Source: Anaeromyxobacter dehalogenans 2CP-1
GTDB lineage: Bacteria > Myxococcota > Myxococcia > Myxococcales > Anaeromyxobacteraceae
Assembly: GCF_000022145.1 (NCBI RefSeq)
Contig: NC_011891.1
Coordinates: 2,058,001 to 2,122,000, forward strand
DNA: 64,000 bases
Reading direction: 5' to 3'
Of this stretch, positions 7,788 through 18,822 are shown one piece after another (within the stretch, counting starts at the first letter, position 1; each line of letters starts with the position of its first letter). The position numbers and the translations under genes were made by a program. The notes under the pieces are model-generated. The model was not told the origin of the DNA and searched no databases. It saw only the letters and a list, made by a program, of their open reading frames with translations.

Positions 7788-8180
7788 TCAGCTGAAGTCG
7801 GTCAGGTTCTTGCGCGTCGCGTTGCGGCGCGGCTCGGAGCGCGCCTGGCACTCCGGGCAGAGCGCCGCGTAGGGCATGAGCGCGAGCCGGCGGGGCGCGA
7901 TCTCCTCCTCGCACGACTCGCACAGCCCGAAGTCGTCGGGGCGGTTCGCCAGCTTCGCCAGCGCGCGGTCGATCCGGCCGACCAGCTCGGCCTGCCCCTT
8001 GTTGCGCTGCGAGGCGAGCACCTGGAGCATCTCCGAGAGCGCCTGCGCGTCCTCGTCGGAGACGCCGGTGCTGGCCGGGTCCCGGCGGTTCGGCTCGATG
8101 CGGGCGGGGCCCGCCTGGACGAGCTGCGCGCGCAGCCGCTCCAGGGCGAGCCGGTGGGCGGCGCGCTCCTTCGCGTTCAT
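7788..8180 (-). CDS. DksA/TraR C4-type zinc finger protein
   Basis: The 130-residue protein has a long helical N-terminal hairpin and a C-terminal zinc finger, [11 protein letters not shown] ... C-P-E-C, in the DksA/TraR arrangement. Such proteins enter the secondary channel of RNA polymerase and tune initiation, often with ppGpp. The coiled-coil tip shows no obvious D-x-x-D-A motif, so equivalence to E. coli DksA is uncertain. A strong AAGGAG site precedes the ATG at 8180. It is probably the first gene of a pair with gloA. Confidence 0.88.
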   Translation of the reverse strand: MNAKERAAHRLALERLRAQLVQAGPARIEPNRRDPASTGVSDEDAQALSEMLQVLASQRNKGQAELVGRIDRALAKLANRPDDFGLCESCEEEIAPRRLALMPYAALCPECQARSEPRRNATRKNLTDFS

Positions 8181-8304
8181 GGCCGCTCCTTAGCCCAGAA
8201 CCGTGGGACGCGCCATCGCGAACACCCGGTGCGGGGGTCGACGGCGGCCCTCGTTCGTCTTACTCGGTGGGGGCCGCTCGGCCCTCACCACCCCGGAGCT
8301 TCGC

Positions 8305-9417
8305 ATGCGCGTCGGCTGCCCCAAGGAGATCAAGAACAACGAGAACCGCGTCGGCCTGACGCCCGGCGGGGCGCGATCGCTGGTCGCGGCCGGCCACGAG
8401 GTCCTGGTCGAGTCCGGCGCCGGCGAGCGGAGCGGGTTCACCGACGCCGAGTACGAGGCGGTCGGCGCGCGCATCGCGCCGGTGGCGCGGCAGGTGTTCG
8501 AGCAGGCCGAGCTGATCGTGAAGGTGAAGGAGCCGCAGCCGCCCGAGCTGGCCGCGCTCCGGCCCGGGCAGATCCTGTTCACCTACCTGCACCTCGCGCC
8601 GGACCCGCTCCAGACGAAGGCGCTCCTCGAGCACGAGGTCACCGCCATCGCCTACGAGACCATCCGCGACGCCTCCGGGCGGCTGCCGCTGCTCACGCCC
8701 ATGTCCGAGGTGGCCGGCCGCATGGCCGCGCACGTGGGCGCGTTCTACCTGCAGCAGCCGAACGGCGGGCGCGGCATGCTGCTCGGCGGCGTGCCCGGGG
8801 TGCCGCCCGCGCACGTGGTGGTGCTGGGCGGCGGGGTGGTGGGCCTGAACGCCATCAAGGTCGCGGCCGGCATGGGCGCGCGGGTCACCGTCCTCGACAA
8901 GAGCCTGCCCACGCTCCGCTACCTCGACGACATCTTCGGCAACCGCATCGAGACGCTCTGGTCGAACGAGGCCCACGTGGAGCAGGCGCTGGTCCAGGCC
9001 GACCTCGTCATCGGCGCGGTGCTCATCCCCGGCGCCGCCGCGCCACGGCTGGTGCAGCGGCGCATGCTGAAGGACATGAAGCCGGGCTGCGTGATCGTGG
9101 ACGTGGCGGTGGACCAGGGCGGCTGCGTCGAGACCACCCGGCCGACCACCCACGCCGACCCGGTCTACTTCGTGGACGGCGTGCTGCACTACGCGGTCGC
9201 GAACATGCCCGGCGCGCTGCCGCGGACCTCGACGCTCGCGCTCACCAACGCGACGCTCCCGTACGCGATGCAGCTCGCCGGCCGCGGCGTGAAGGACGCG
9301 CTCCTCGCGGATCCCGGCTTCCTGGCCGGGCTCAACACGTACCGGGGCAAGCTCACCTGCGCCCCGGCGGCGGAGAGCCTGGGGATCCCGTACACGGATC
9401 CGCGGACGCTGCTGTAG
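8305..9417 (+). CDS. ald: Alanine dehydrogenase
   Basis: This enzyme interconverts L-alanine with pyruvate and ammonia using NAD. The 370-residue product begins [17 protein letters not shown], the standard opening. It carries the substrate Lys in K-V-K-E-P, the active His in T-Y-L-H-L-A, and the NAD-binding loop [10 protein letters not shown]. The length matches the family. I chose the ATG at 8305, preceded by CGGAGC, over an upstream in-frame start at 8203 that adds an unconserved leader. It is transcribed divergently from the DksA-like gene and converges on the DAHP synthase gene. Confidence 0.96.
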   Translation: MRVGCPKEIKNNENRVGLTPGGARSLVAAGHEVLVESGAGERSGFTDAEYEAVGARIAPVARQVFEQAELIVKVKEPQPPELAALRPGQILFTYLHLAPDPLQTKALLEHEVTAIAYETIRDASGRLPLLTPMSEVAGRMAAHVGAFYLQQPNGGRGMLLGGVPGVPPAHVVVLGGGVVGLNAIKVAAGMGARVTVLDKSLPTLRYLDDIFGNRIETLWSNEAHVEQALVQADLVIGAVLIPGAAAPRLVQRRMLKDMKPGCVIVDVAVDQGGCVETTRPTTHADPVYFVDGVLHYAVANMPGALPRTSTLALTNATLPYAMQLAGRGVKDALLADPGFLAGLNTYRGKLTCAPAAESLGIPYTDPRTLL

Positions 9418-9440
9418 GGGCCCCTCCCGCCGCGGTCCGT

Positions 9441-9530
9441 CCCTCGACTTCGCGCGGCATTCGCCGCGCTACGCTCGGGATGAGCGGGGATCACTCCGCT
9501 CGCCCCGAGCCCGTCGAGGGGCGAGCGGCC
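9441..9530. repeat. REP/BIME-like palindromic repeat between convergent genes
   Basis: The stretch holds CGCGCGGC...GCCGCGC, CGGGATGAGCGGG, then CCGCTCGCCCCGAG and CCCGTCGAGGGGCGAG, which can form nested hairpins. The reverse complement of 49606-49660 shares its first half (TCGACTxCGCGCGGC ... CGGGATGAGCGG), so this is one member of a dispersed family. It separates ald from the DAHP synthase gene. Confidence 0.65.
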
Positions 9531-9536
9531 CGGCTG

Positions 9537-10607
9537 CTACCCGCGGTCGCGCCGCGGCAGCACGTCCTTCAGCACCTCGCGGGCCTGGCGCACCATCTCC
9601 ACGGTGGTGTCCCAGCCCACGCAGGCGTCGGTGACCGAGCAGCCGTAGCGGAGCTTCGAGAGGTCTTCGGGGATGGGCTGGCTGCCCGCCTCGATGAAGC
9701 TCTCGACCATGAAGCCGACCACCGAGCGGTTGCCCTCGCGCACCTGGTGCACCACGTCGCGGAGCACGAGCGGCTGCAGGTCGGGCTTCTTCCACGAGTT
9801 CGCGTGGGAGCAGTCCACCACCAGGTTGAGCGGGAGCTTGGCGCGCGTGAGCGCCTGCTCGGCGAGCGAGATGGAGACGGTGTCGAAGTTGGGCCGGCCG
9901 CCGCCGCCGCGCAGCACCAGGTGGCCGTAGCGGTTGCCGCGGGTGCGGATGATGGCCGACCGGCCCTGGCCGTTCACGCCCAGGAAGCTGTGCGGCCGCC
10001 CCGCCGACAGGATGGCGTTCACCGCCGCGTCCACGTCGCCGTCGGTGCCGTTCTTGAAGCCGACCGGGGTGGAGAGGCCCGACGACATCTCGCGGTGCGT
10101 CTGCGACTCGGAGGTCCGGGCGCCGATGGCGGTCCAGGAGACGAGGTCGCCGTAGTACTGCGGCGCGTGCGGGTCGAGCGCCTCGGTGCCGGCGGGCAGG
10201 CCGAGCTCGTTCACCTGGAGCAGGAAGCGGCGCGCCCGCTCCATGCCCTCGTCCACCCGGAACGAGTCGTCCATGTACGGATCGTTGATGAAGCCCTTCC
10301 AGCCCACGGACGTGCGCGGCTTCTCGAAGTACACGCGCATCACCAGCACCAGCGTGTCCTTCACCTCCTCGGCGAGGAGGCGCAGGCGGCGCGCGTAGTC
10401 GAGCCCGGCGGCGGCGTCGTGGATGGAGCAGGGGCCGATGACGCCGAACATGCGCGGGTCGCGGCCGTCGAGGATGGCCTCGATGGCGCGGCGGCCCTCC
10501 ACCACGGTGCGGACGGCCTCCTCGGTGATGGGGATGCGCGCCTTGACCTCGTCCGGCGACGGCATGAGGTCGAACGCGGCGATGTTCAGGTCCTCGGTCT
10601 TCTGCAC
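9537..10607 (-). CDS. aroG: 3-deoxy-7-phosphoheptulonate synthase, class I
   Basis: DAHP synthase condenses phosphoenolpyruvate with erythrose 4-phosphate, the first step of aromatic amino acid synthesis. The 356-residue protein has the class I signatures V-I-G-P-C-S-I-H-D, Y-F-E-K-P-R-T-S-V-G-W-K-G, G-F-K-N-G-T-D-G and D-C-S-H-A-N-S. Length and motifs match the AroF/G/H type. Which effector inhibits it cannot be told, so the symbol is nominal. The start is a GTG at 10607 with a GGAGCGAG ribosome site. The methyltransferase gene ends 118 bp upstream on the same strand. Confidence 0.96.
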   Translation of the reverse strand: MQKTEDLNIAAFDLMPSPDEVKARIPITEEAVRTVVEGRRAIEAILDGRDPRMFGVIGPCSIHDAAAGLDYARRLRLLAEEVKDTLVLVMRVYFEKPRTSVGWKGFINDPYMDDSFRVDEGMERARRFLLQVNELGLPAGTEALDPHAPQYYGDLVSWTAIGARTSESQTHREMSSGLSTPVGFKNGTDGDVDAAVNAILSAGRPHSFLGVNGQGRSAIIRTRGNRYGHLVLRGGGGRPNFDTVSISLAEQALTRAKLPLNLVVDCSHANSWKKPDLQPLVLRDVVHQVREGNRSVVGFMVESFIEAGSQPIPEDLSKLRYGCSVTDACVGWDTTVEMVRQAREVLKDVLPRRDRG

Positions 10608-10725
10608 GGGCTCGCTCCGGCGCGGGGGAAGGGGAGCGAAAATACACCCGATCGGCGCGTCCGTTCCACCCCGCGCAGGGGCGATTCCCAGCAGGAAACC
10701 GCCGGCCCGCCGGTCGTGCGGCGGG

Positions 10726-11547
10726 CTACGGCACGCGCGCCGAGAGGATCGGGATCACCCAGGCCGCGTACTGGTCCGGATCGCGGATGGTCGCGATCTG
10801 GTCGTCGAAGTGGCGCCGGGCCTGCTCCGCGCTGAAGCGCGTGTGCTGCCCGATCGCGTCCACGTAGCCGTCGCGCCAGGCCTCCCAGATGGCCGCGAAC
10901 GTCTCGCGCGGCACGCGCAGCGTGTCCACGGCGACGTAGTCGAGCGTGATGTCGGCGAGCCCGAGCGCGCGCATCATCGCGTAGGCGCGCCGCCCGACCA
11001 GCATGTCCGAGCCGGTGCGGGCCCCGAACTCGCGCGGCGCGGTCGGCCAGAAGTCGGCCGGGTCGAGCGTGCGCGGCGGGATGTGGATCATCCCGTAGTC
11101 CTCGGCGAGCAGGTGGATGCGCCCGCCGCGGCGCGTCACCCGGGCCAGCTCGGCCAGCGCGCGCTCGGGGTGGGGGATGGCCTGGATGACGTGGCGGCAG
11201 ACGGTGAGGTCGAGCTCGCCGTCCGGCAGCGCCAGGTGGAACACGCTGCCCTGCGTGAACGAGACGCGCGGCGCCAGCGCGCCGTGCCGGGCGCGGGCCA
11301 CCCGGAGCGGCGCCTCGAGCACGTCCACCCCGAGCAGCGTCGCCTGCGGGAACAGCCCGGCCAGGCGGGCGGTGATCTCGCCCGTGCCGCAGCCCGCGTC
11401 GAGGATGCGCGCGCCGGGCGGCAGCTCGTAGCGCCGGAACAGCGGCGCCTCCTGTGGCCAGATGGCCGAGGCCTGCGCGGCCAGGTTGCGGAACATCGAC
11501 TCGTCCGCCATCTGGCGGGCCTGCGGGTTCAGCGTCTCCTGGCTCAT
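10726..11547 (-). CDS. SAM-dependent methyltransferase, class I
   Basis: This 273-residue protein has the Rossmann methyltransferase motif I, I-L-D-A-G-C-G-T-G-E-I, an acidic loop L-G-V-D-V-L, and motif II around L-D-L-T-V-C-R-H-V-I-Q-A-I-P-H-P, typical of the UbiE/small-molecule group. The substrate is unknown. The start is the ATG at 11547, eight bases after GGAGG; an upstream in-frame ATG at 11583 would lose that site. It lies 61 bp downstream of the CDF transporter gene and may share its transcript. Confidence 0.88.
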   Translation of the reverse strand: MSQETLNPQARQMADESMFRNLAAQASAIWPQEAPLFRRYELPPGARILDAGCGTGEITARLAGLFPQATLLGVDVLEAPLRVARARHGALAPRVSFTQGSVFHLALPDGELDLTVCRHVIQAIPHPERALAELARVTRRGGRIHLLAEDYGMIHIPPRTLDPADFWPTAPREFGARTGSDMLVGRRAYAMMRALGLADITLDYVAVDTLRVPRETFAAIWEAWRDGYVDAIGQHTRFSAEQARRHFDDQIATIRDPDQYAAWVIPILSARVP

Positions 11548-11608
11548 GCCGCGCCTCCGCGCCGGCCACCCGGCGGCCTGCAACTGATGGCGAGGCGTTC
11601 GCGCCGCG

Positions 11609-12556
11609 TCAAGGTGCCTGGCGCGGCGCGGCCGGCGGCAGCGGCCGGTCGAGCTCCTGGTCCTGCCAGGCGGCCGGATCCTCGAGGGCCTCGAGGTGCG
11701 TCTCCATGGTGGCGTTGGGCAGCACCGCCCGCGCCTCCTGCTCGATCGCGTCCACCAGCGCGTGCCCCCGCGCCACCGTCCAGGCGCCGGGGACGAGCAC
11801 GTGCACCGTCACGAAGCGGCGCGAGCCCGCCTGCCGCGTCCGGAGCGCGTGGAACTGCACCTCGGAGCAGGCGTGGCGGTCGAGCACGGCGCGGAGCGCC
11901 GCCTGCTCCTCGGGCGCGAGCGCGCGGTCCAGCAGCCCCAGGGCCGAGCGGCGGATGATCTTCACGCCGGTCCAGACGATGTTCGCGGCCACCGCGATCG
12001 CGATGAGCGGGTCGAGCCGCTGCCAGCCGGTCAGCGCCACCAGCCCGACCGCCCCCAGCACGCCGGCCGACGTCCACACGTCGGTCATGAGGTGGTGGGC
12101 GTCGGCCTCGAGCGCGATCGAGTGGTGCCGCCGCCCCGCCCGCAGCAGGACCCGCGCGACCCCGAAGTTCACCAGCGACGCCGCCACCGAGACGACGAGG
12201 CCCAGCCCCACCTGCTCGATGGGGTGCGGCGAGAGCAGGCGCTCGGTCGCCGTCCAGGCGATCCCGGCCGCCGCGAGCAGGATGAGCGCCCCCTCCGCGC
12301 CGCTCGCGAAGTACTCCGCCTTGCCGTACCCGTACGCGTGCTCCTCGTCGGGCGGGCGGGCCGCCACGCCCAGCATCGCCAGCGTGAGCATCGCGGCGAC
12401 GAGGTTCACCAGCGACTCGAGCGCGTCGGACAGCAGGCCCACCGAGCCGGTCAGCAGGTACGCGCCGGTCTTCAGGCCGATGGTGGTGACCGCCGCGGCG
12501 ATGGAGAGCCAGGCGAAGCGGGTCAGGGAGGCGCGGGCGGGGGCGGGCGTGGTCAT
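11609..12556 (-). CDS. Cation diffusion facilitator (divalent metal efflux)
   Basis: A 316-residue inner-membrane metal/proton antiporter of the CDF family. It has about six transmembrane segments, with the metal-site residues of the family: an aspartate in L-L-S-D-A-L-E-S in the second helix and H-H-L-M-T-D in the fifth. The [10 protein letters not shown] segment follows the third helix. A cytoplasmic C-terminal domain begins after L-L-D-R-A-L-A-P-E. The likely substrates are Zn, Fe or Mn; specificity cannot be decided. The start is the ATG at 12556; a longer in-frame start at 12664 gives a low-complexity leader. Confidence 0.92.
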   Translation of the reverse strand: MTTPAPARASLTRFAWLSIAAAVTTIGLKTGAYLLTGSVGLLSDALESLVNLVAAMLTLAMLGVAARPPDEEHAYGYGKAEYFASGAEGALILLAAAGIAWTATERLLSPHPIEQVGLGLVVSVAASLVNFGVARVLLRAGRRHHSIALEADAHHLMTDVWTSAGVLGAVGLVALTGWQRLDPLIAIAVAANIVWTGVKIIRRSALGLLDRALAPEEQAALRAVLDRHACSEVQFHALRTRQAGSRRFVTVHVLVPGAWTVARGHALVDAIEQEARAVLPNATMETHLEALEDPAAWQDQELDRPLPPAAPRQAP

Positions 12557-12859
12557 GACGGACGGTGCCAGTTGTCCGCCCGGGCCCGGCCGGCGGCAAG
12601 CGCGAAGGGGCGGGCGGTCCGCGGCGCCCGCGGGCGAGCGGCCGCCTGCGACAAAGGGCCGCACCGGAGGCCCGGAAAGCGCGTGACGAACCGTTTGATC
12701 CCGATCATCTCAAGGGATAGGTTCCTGCCCCGTCTGGTACGGAAGGGTTCCGGGGGCTTGCTGTTGAATGGCAGCCCGCGCTGGACGGTCACAGCGCTGC
12801 GGCATGCGCAACTTCGCTGCGGTTTCGAGGGCGGCTGGCCGCCCGTACACGAGGGATGG
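12557..12859. other. Divergent intergenic region with FNR-like box
   Basis: This 303-bp gap separates the minus-strand CDF gene from the plus-strand cytochrome maturation operon. The AT-richer stretch 12690-12790 holds the FNR-like box at 12695 and probably the operon promoter. No gene is visible. Confidence 0.6.
12695..12708 (+). promoter_or_regulatory. FNR/CRP-type binding site
   Basis: TTGATCCCGATCAT matches the FNR consensus TTGAT-N4-ATCAA at nine of ten positions. It is identical in 13 of 14 bases, spacer included, to the box at 38073. It lies 151 bp before the start codon of the Met-rich lipoprotein, ResB and CcsA operon. The position implies anaerobic or redox control. Confidence 0.65.
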
Positions 12860-13549
12860 ATGCGAGTCGAAGCACCTGATCCGGGCGCGAGGCGGGACGG
12901 CGCACGTCCGTGGTCGTCTGTCGCACCCGTATGGGTGGTCCTGGGCGCGCTGGCCCTGGCCGCGAGCGGCTGCCAGCGCGAGTCGGTGAGCCACTTCCGC
13001 GTGCCGAAGTCTGCGCCGGCGCAGGAGCCGGTCGGCATGGCGGCGATGCCCGCGGGCATGGGCGGCGGGATGGGCGCGCCCGGCATGGCGGGCGACGTGC
13101 CGCCGCCGGCGCAGCCGACCGGCTCGTCCGCGCTGGCGTGGACGCTGCCGAAGGGCTGGAACGAGGTCCGCGGGGGCGGCGCGATGCGCTACGCGACGAT
13201 CACGCCCCCGGCCTCGGGCGGCAAGGTGGAGGTCACGGTGATCGTGCTCCCCGGCCCGGCGGGTGGCGAGCTCGCCAACGTGAACCGGTGGCGCGGGCAG
13301 ATCGGCCTGCCGCCGCTCGACGACGCCGCGCTCGCCTCCGCGCGCAAGCACGTGAAGACCCGCGCCGGCGACGTGTCGGTCTACGACTTCCTCGGCGAGG
13401 GCCAGCAGAAGACTCGCGTGGTGGCTGGCTTCACGTTCACCGAGGGGAACACCTGGTTCCTGAAGATGTCCGGCGACGCGTCCGCGGTCGGCGCGCGCAA
13501 GCCCGAGTTCGTTTCCCTGCTGGAGAGCCTCCGCCTTGACGCGAATTGA
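12860..13549 (+). CDS. Methionine-rich lipoprotein preceding the ResB/CcsA genes
   Basis: The 229-residue product has a hydrophobic helix ending in a lipobox (A-S-G-C, Cys38), so it is probably a lipoprotein facing the periplasm. After the Cys comes a Met/Gly/Pro-rich stretch with five methionines in about twenty residues. A C-terminal globular domain of about 120 residues follows, opening W-T-L-P-K-G-W. I do not recognise a named function. The start is the ATG at 12860, with GAGGGA close in front. It overlaps the ResB start by 14 bp, which places it in the cytochrome c maturation operon. Metal binding by the Met-rich part is speculation. Confidence 0.8.
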   Translation: MRVEAPDPGARRDGARPWSSVAPVWVVLGALALAASGCQRESVSHFRVPKSAPAQEPVGMAAMPAGMGGGMGAPGMAGDVPPPAQPTGSSALAWTLPKGWNEVRGGGAMRYATITPPASGGKVEVTVIVLPGPAGGELANVNRWRGQIGLPPLDDAALASARKHVKTRAGDVSVYDFLGEGQQKTRVVAGFTFTEGNTWFLKMSGDASAVGARKPEFVSLLESLRLDAN

Positions 13550-14714
13550 GAACCGGCCCCTGCGCGCGCTGCTCGGCGTGCTCACCTCGCTGAAGCTCAC
13601 CATCGTCTGCATGGCGGCGCTGATGGTGCTGGTGGTGGCCTGCACGCTGGCGCAGGTCCACCTCGGCACCTGGGGCGCGGTCAACGTCTACATGCGCAGC
13701 TGGCTCGTCTGGTGGGACGTGCCGGGCACCGTGCTCTCGGTGCCGGTGTTCCCCGGCGGCGCGCTCGCCGGCGCGGTGCTGGCGGTGAACCTCATCGCCG
13801 CGCAGCTGAAGCGGCTGGAGCTCTCCTGGAAGAAGGCGGGGCTCTGGATCGTCCACGCAGGCCTCATCCTGCTCGTCATCGGCGAGTTCGTGACCGGCAT
13901 GTTCCAGCAGGACATGCAGCTCGCGTTCGAGGAGGGGCACACCGCGAACTACGTGGAGTACCCCCGCGAGAACGAGCTGGCGGTCATCGACGTCACCGAC
14001 CCGGCCTGGGACGAGGTGTACGGCATCCCCGAGACGCTGCTCGCCCGCGCCGACGAGGTGCAGGTGCCCGGGACGCCCATCACGCTCAAGGTGAAGCGCT
14101 TCCTCAAGAACGCCGACCTGGCCATGCGCACGCCGAACGACGCGCCGGCCATCGCCACCGCCGGGGTGGGCGCGAGCATCCGCGTGGCCGAGCTGCCCCC
14201 GGTCACCACCGACGACCGCCCCAACGCGACCGCCGCGTTCGTCGAGCCGGTGGCGGGCGGGCGGAGCTACGGCACCTGGCTGGTGTCGGCGCTGCTCGCC
14301 GCCCCGCAGCAGTTCGTCCACGAGGGGCGCACCTACCAGCTCGCGATGCGCTCGCGGCGGGTCTACCTGCCGTACTCGCTCACGCTGAAGGACTTCACCC
14401 ACGACGTGTACCCGGGCACGGAGATCCCGAAGAACTTCTCCAGCCTGGTGCACCTCAACAACCCGGCCAGGGGCGAGTCGCGCGACGTGCTCATCTACAT
14501 GAACCAGCCGCTGCGCTACGACGGGAAGGCGTTCTACCAGGCCAGCTTCGGAAAGGGCGACACCCTCTCGATCCTGCAGGTGGTGTCGAACCCGGGCTGG
14601 CTCCTGCCTTACATCTCCTGCGTGCTGGTCACGGTGGGGCTGCTCGTCCACTTCGCCATCACGATGAGAAGGTCGATGCGGCGCCGTGCGGCCGCGGCGG
14701 AGGCGCACTCATGA
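13536..14714 (+). CDS. resB: ResB-family cytochrome c biogenesis protein
   Basis: ResB (Ccs1/CcsB) is the membrane partner of CcsA in system II cytochrome c maturation, which exports heme and attaches it to CxxCH motifs in the periplasm. The 392-residue protein has three N-terminal membrane segments (residues ~12-40, ~72-88, ~100-118), a large periplasmic domain and a final segment near 355-375. It opens with L-G-V-L-T-S-L-K-L-T-I, typical of the family. The start is a TTG at 13536 with GGAG ten bases upstream; no ATG lies near the first helix. It overlaps both neighbours, by 14 bp upstream and by ATGA downstream. Confidence 0.92.
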   Translation: MTRIENRPLRALLGVLTSLKLTIVCMAALMVLVVACTLAQVHLGTWGAVNVYMRSWLVWWDVPGTVLSVPVFPGGALAGAVLAVNLIAAQLKRLELSWKKAGLWIVHAGLILLVIGEFVTGMFQQDMQLAFEEGHTANYVEYPRENELAVIDVTDPAWDEVYGIPETLLARADEVQVPGTPITLKVKRFLKNADLAMRTPNDAPAIATAGVGASIRVAELPPVTTDDRPNATAAFVEPVAGGRSYGTWLVSALLAAPQQFVHEGRTYQLAMRSRRVYLPYSLTLKDFTHDVYPGTEIPKNFSSLVHLNNPARGESRDVLIYMNQPLRYDGKAFYQASFGKGDTLSILQVVSNPGWLLPYISCVLVTVGLLVHFAITMRRSMRRRAAAAEAHS

Positions 14715-16528
14715 AGCTCGAGAAGCTGATCCCCTGGCTCGCCGGCGGCCTCGCCGTGGTCGGCGCGGCCATCGCCGTCATCCCGCCGAGCCCGGTCCGC
14801 GGGTTCGACACCGACGCGTTCGGCCGCCTGCCGGTGCTGGAGGGCGGGCGCGTGAAGCCGGTGGACTCGGTGTCGCGGAACGCGCTGCTCATGATCCGCG
14901 GCCAGCAGAGCTTCAAGTACGACGCGGACGGCGACGGGCCGGAGAAGGGCCGGACCATCGCCTCCGACGAGTGGATCCTGGACGTCCTGTTCCGCCCGGA
15001 GCTGGCGGACAAGTACCCGGTGTTCGTGATCAACGACCCCGAGGTCCTCGGGCTCATGGGCATGCGCCAGAGCTCGAACCGCTACTTCTCGTTCACCGCG
15101 CTCGTGCCGCACCTGGAGGAGATCCAGAAGCAGGCCATGGCGGCGCACCAGGTGGACGCGAAGCAGCGCACGCGCTTCCAGTCGGCCATCGCGAACCTGT
15201 TCGAGCGCGTCTACCTCTACTACCGGCTGAAGAACACCGTGCAGCTCGCCGGCTCCCCGGGCCTCGCCGCCGAGGTCGCCTCGGCGGGCACGCCGGGCGC
15301 GCAGCAGCGGCACCAGGCCATCGAGGAGCTCGCGTACTTCCGCCCCATCCCGCCGGCCGCGGGCACCACCGGCGACGACTGGCTCAACATGGGCCAGGCG
15401 CTGCGTGGCGCCGCGTCGGGCCAGCCGGGCGACGCGCTCTCGAGCTGGGCGCGCCTCTCGGTCGCGTACATGGCGCAGGATCCCTCCAGCTTCGGCCGCG
15501 CGGTGGCCGACGTGGCCGCTGCGGACGCGGCGGCGCGCCCGGGCTCGATCGACCTGGCGGGCCACGAGATCGTCTTCAACCGCGCGCAGCCGTTCTACGC
15601 GGGCATGGTGGTGTACGTGCTCGCCATGCTGGCGCTGTTCGCGTCCTGGCTGTGGAAGCCGAAGATCCTGCAGCCGGCCGCGTACGGGCTGCTGGTGGCG
15701 GGCGCCGTCATCCACACGCTCGGCCTCGTCTCGCGCGTGCTCCTGCAGGGCCGCCCGCCGGTCACGAACCTCTACTCCTCGGCGGTGTTCGTGGGGTGGG
15801 GCGCGGTGGTGCTGGGCGTCATCCTGGAGCGCATCTACAGGAAGGGGTTCGCGACGGCCGTGGCCGCGGCCTCGGGGTTCGCCTCGCTCATCGTGGCGCA
15901 CCACCTCTCGGGCGACGGCGACACGATGGAGATGATGCGGGCGGTGCTGGACTCGAACTTCTGGCTCGCCACCCACGTCGTCACCATCACCATCGGCTAC
16001 AGCGGCACGTTCCTCGCGGGCGCGATGGCGATCGGCTACACGCTCCGCAAGCACCTCGTCCGCAAGCCGGACCCGGGCACCACCAAGGCGCTCATGGGGA
16101 TGACCTACGGCGTCATCTGCTTCGCGCTCTTCTTCAGCTTCCTGGGCACGGTGCTGGGCGGCATCTGGGCCGACCAGTCCTGGGGCCGGTTCTGGGGCTG
16201 GGATCCGAAGGAGAACGGCGCGCTGCTCATCGTGCTGTGGAACGCGATCATCCTGCACGCGCGCTGGGGCGGGTTCGTCCGCGAGCGCGGCATCATGGCG
16301 ATGGCGATCTTCGGCAACGTCATCACCAGCCTGTCCTGGTTCGGCGTCAACATGCTGGGCGTGGGGCTCCACTCCTACGGCTTCATGGACAGCGCGTTCT
16401 GGGCGCTCACCGGCTTCATCGCCTCGCAGGTCGCCATCATGGCGTTCACGCTCCTGCCCGCGCAGTTCTGGAAGACCGCGCACGCGCACGGCAAGCAGCA
16501 GGAGCCTTCGCCGGAGCCGGGGCACTAG
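14711..16528 (+). CDS. ccsA: CcsA/ResC-type heme exporter for cytochrome c maturation
   Basis: A 605-residue heme-handling membrane protein. The N-terminal 280 residues are mostly extracytoplasmic with one leading helix. The C-terminal half has about eight membrane segments and the WWD signature W-G-R-F-W-G-W-D-P-K-E-N. Conserved histidines flank it (V-A-H-H-L, A-T-H-V-V and L-H-S-Y-G-F) as expected for heme ligands. It starts within the ResB stop (ATGA at 14711), a typical coupled pair. The large N-terminal extension is longer than in plastid CcsA. A terminator-like hairpin follows. Confidence 0.94.
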   Translation: MKLEKLIPWLAGGLAVVGAAIAVIPPSPVRGFDTDAFGRLPVLEGGRVKPVDSVSRNALLMIRGQQSFKYDADGDGPEKGRTIASDEWILDVLFRPELADKYPVFVINDPEVLGLMGMRQSSNRYFSFTALVPHLEEIQKQAMAAHQVDAKQRTRFQSAIANLFERVYLYYRLKNTVQLAGSPGLAAEVASAGTPGAQQRHQAIEELAYFRPIPPAAGTTGDDWLNMGQALRGAASGQPGDALSSWARLSVAYMAQDPSSFGRAVADVAAADAAARPGSIDLAGHEIVFNRAQPFYAGMVVYVLAMLALFASWLWKPKILQPAAYGLLVAGAVIHTLGLVSRVLLQGRPPVTNLYSSAVFVGWGAVVLGVILERIYRKGFATAVAAASGFASLIVAHHLSGDGDTMEMMRAVLDSNFWLATHVVTITIGYSGTFLAGAMAIGYTLRKHLVRKPDPGTTKALMGMTYGVICFALFFSFLGTVLGGIWADQSWGRFWGWDPKENGALLIVLWNAIILHARWGGFVRERGIMAMAIFGNVITSLSWFGVNMLGVGLHSYGFMDSAFWALTGFIASQVAIMAFTLLPAQFWKTAHAHGKQQEPSPEPGH

Positions 16529-16552
16529 GCGCTCCGGGCGCCGGACCCTTGC

Positions 16553-16583
16553 GGCCCCGCTCCCGGCACTCGGGGGCGGGGCC
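16553..16583 (+). terminator. Terminator-like hairpin after ccsA
   Basis: GGCCCCGCTCCCG (16553-16565) and CGGGGGCGGGGCC (16571-16583) form a 13-bp stem with one G-T pair and a five-base loop. It is followed by GTCGTCCTTTCG, a weak T-rich tail. The site suits the end of the cytochrome maturation operon. Confidence 0.65.
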
Positions 16584-17085
16584 GTCGTCCTTTCGCGGTC
16601 GGCCACGCGAGCCGCCTCCAGGCCCTTGGTGGGGAGCGTTCGCCGGAGGAACTTGTCGCCGTGGTGCCTCGAAGCCGCCCGCACGGACCCCCGTCCGCAG
16701 CGCGTACGCCCTCGCCCGCGACCGCGACTGTCAGCGCAGGCGCAGCACGCGGCGGCCACCTCTCGCGCGCGTATCCAGCCGGCGTGCGCGGCGAGCGTGT
16801 CTGAGGCCGCGCGTCGCGCCAGCGATACGCGCGGCCGAGTTCGCGAGCGCGCCCGGGAGCATCGAGCGCGACCCGCGCGCGTCCTACGACCGAAGTCCCG
16901 CGCCGAGCATTCCTTCTCCACGTCGCGGGAGCGGGCGAGGGCGGGAGCGCACAAGAGGACCCGAACCCACGGCCCCCCCGGCTTCGAGTCACGCGACGTC
17001 CGGCGAGCATCTCCGCCCGGATCCAAGCGATCCCGGCCTGGCCCCCGCTTGTCGCGGCGCCGCGCGCGTCGTAGCGTGGCGACCG
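16584..17085. other. Intergenic region upstream of the sensor kinase
   Basis: I see no convincing gene in these 0.5 kb. Frames crossing it on both strands have Arg/Ala/Pro-rich composition without motifs. A short segment near 16950-16985 looks weakly like a tRNA T-arm on the minus strand but does not fold as a tRNA. It presumably holds the promoter of the kinase-regulator pair. Confidence 0.5.

Positions 17086-18818
<1,733 letters not shown>

Positions 18819-18822
<4 letters not shown>

Noticed and set aside
7686-10835. A 1049-codon plus-strand frame across gloA, the DksA-like gene, ald and DAHP synthase
   Set aside because: It overlaps four well-recognised genes in other frames and has no recognisable domain.
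16940-17015. Possible tRNA on the minus strand (GTGGGTTCG segment)
   Set aside because: The putative T-stem does not pair, no acceptor stem closes, and no anticodon arm fits.
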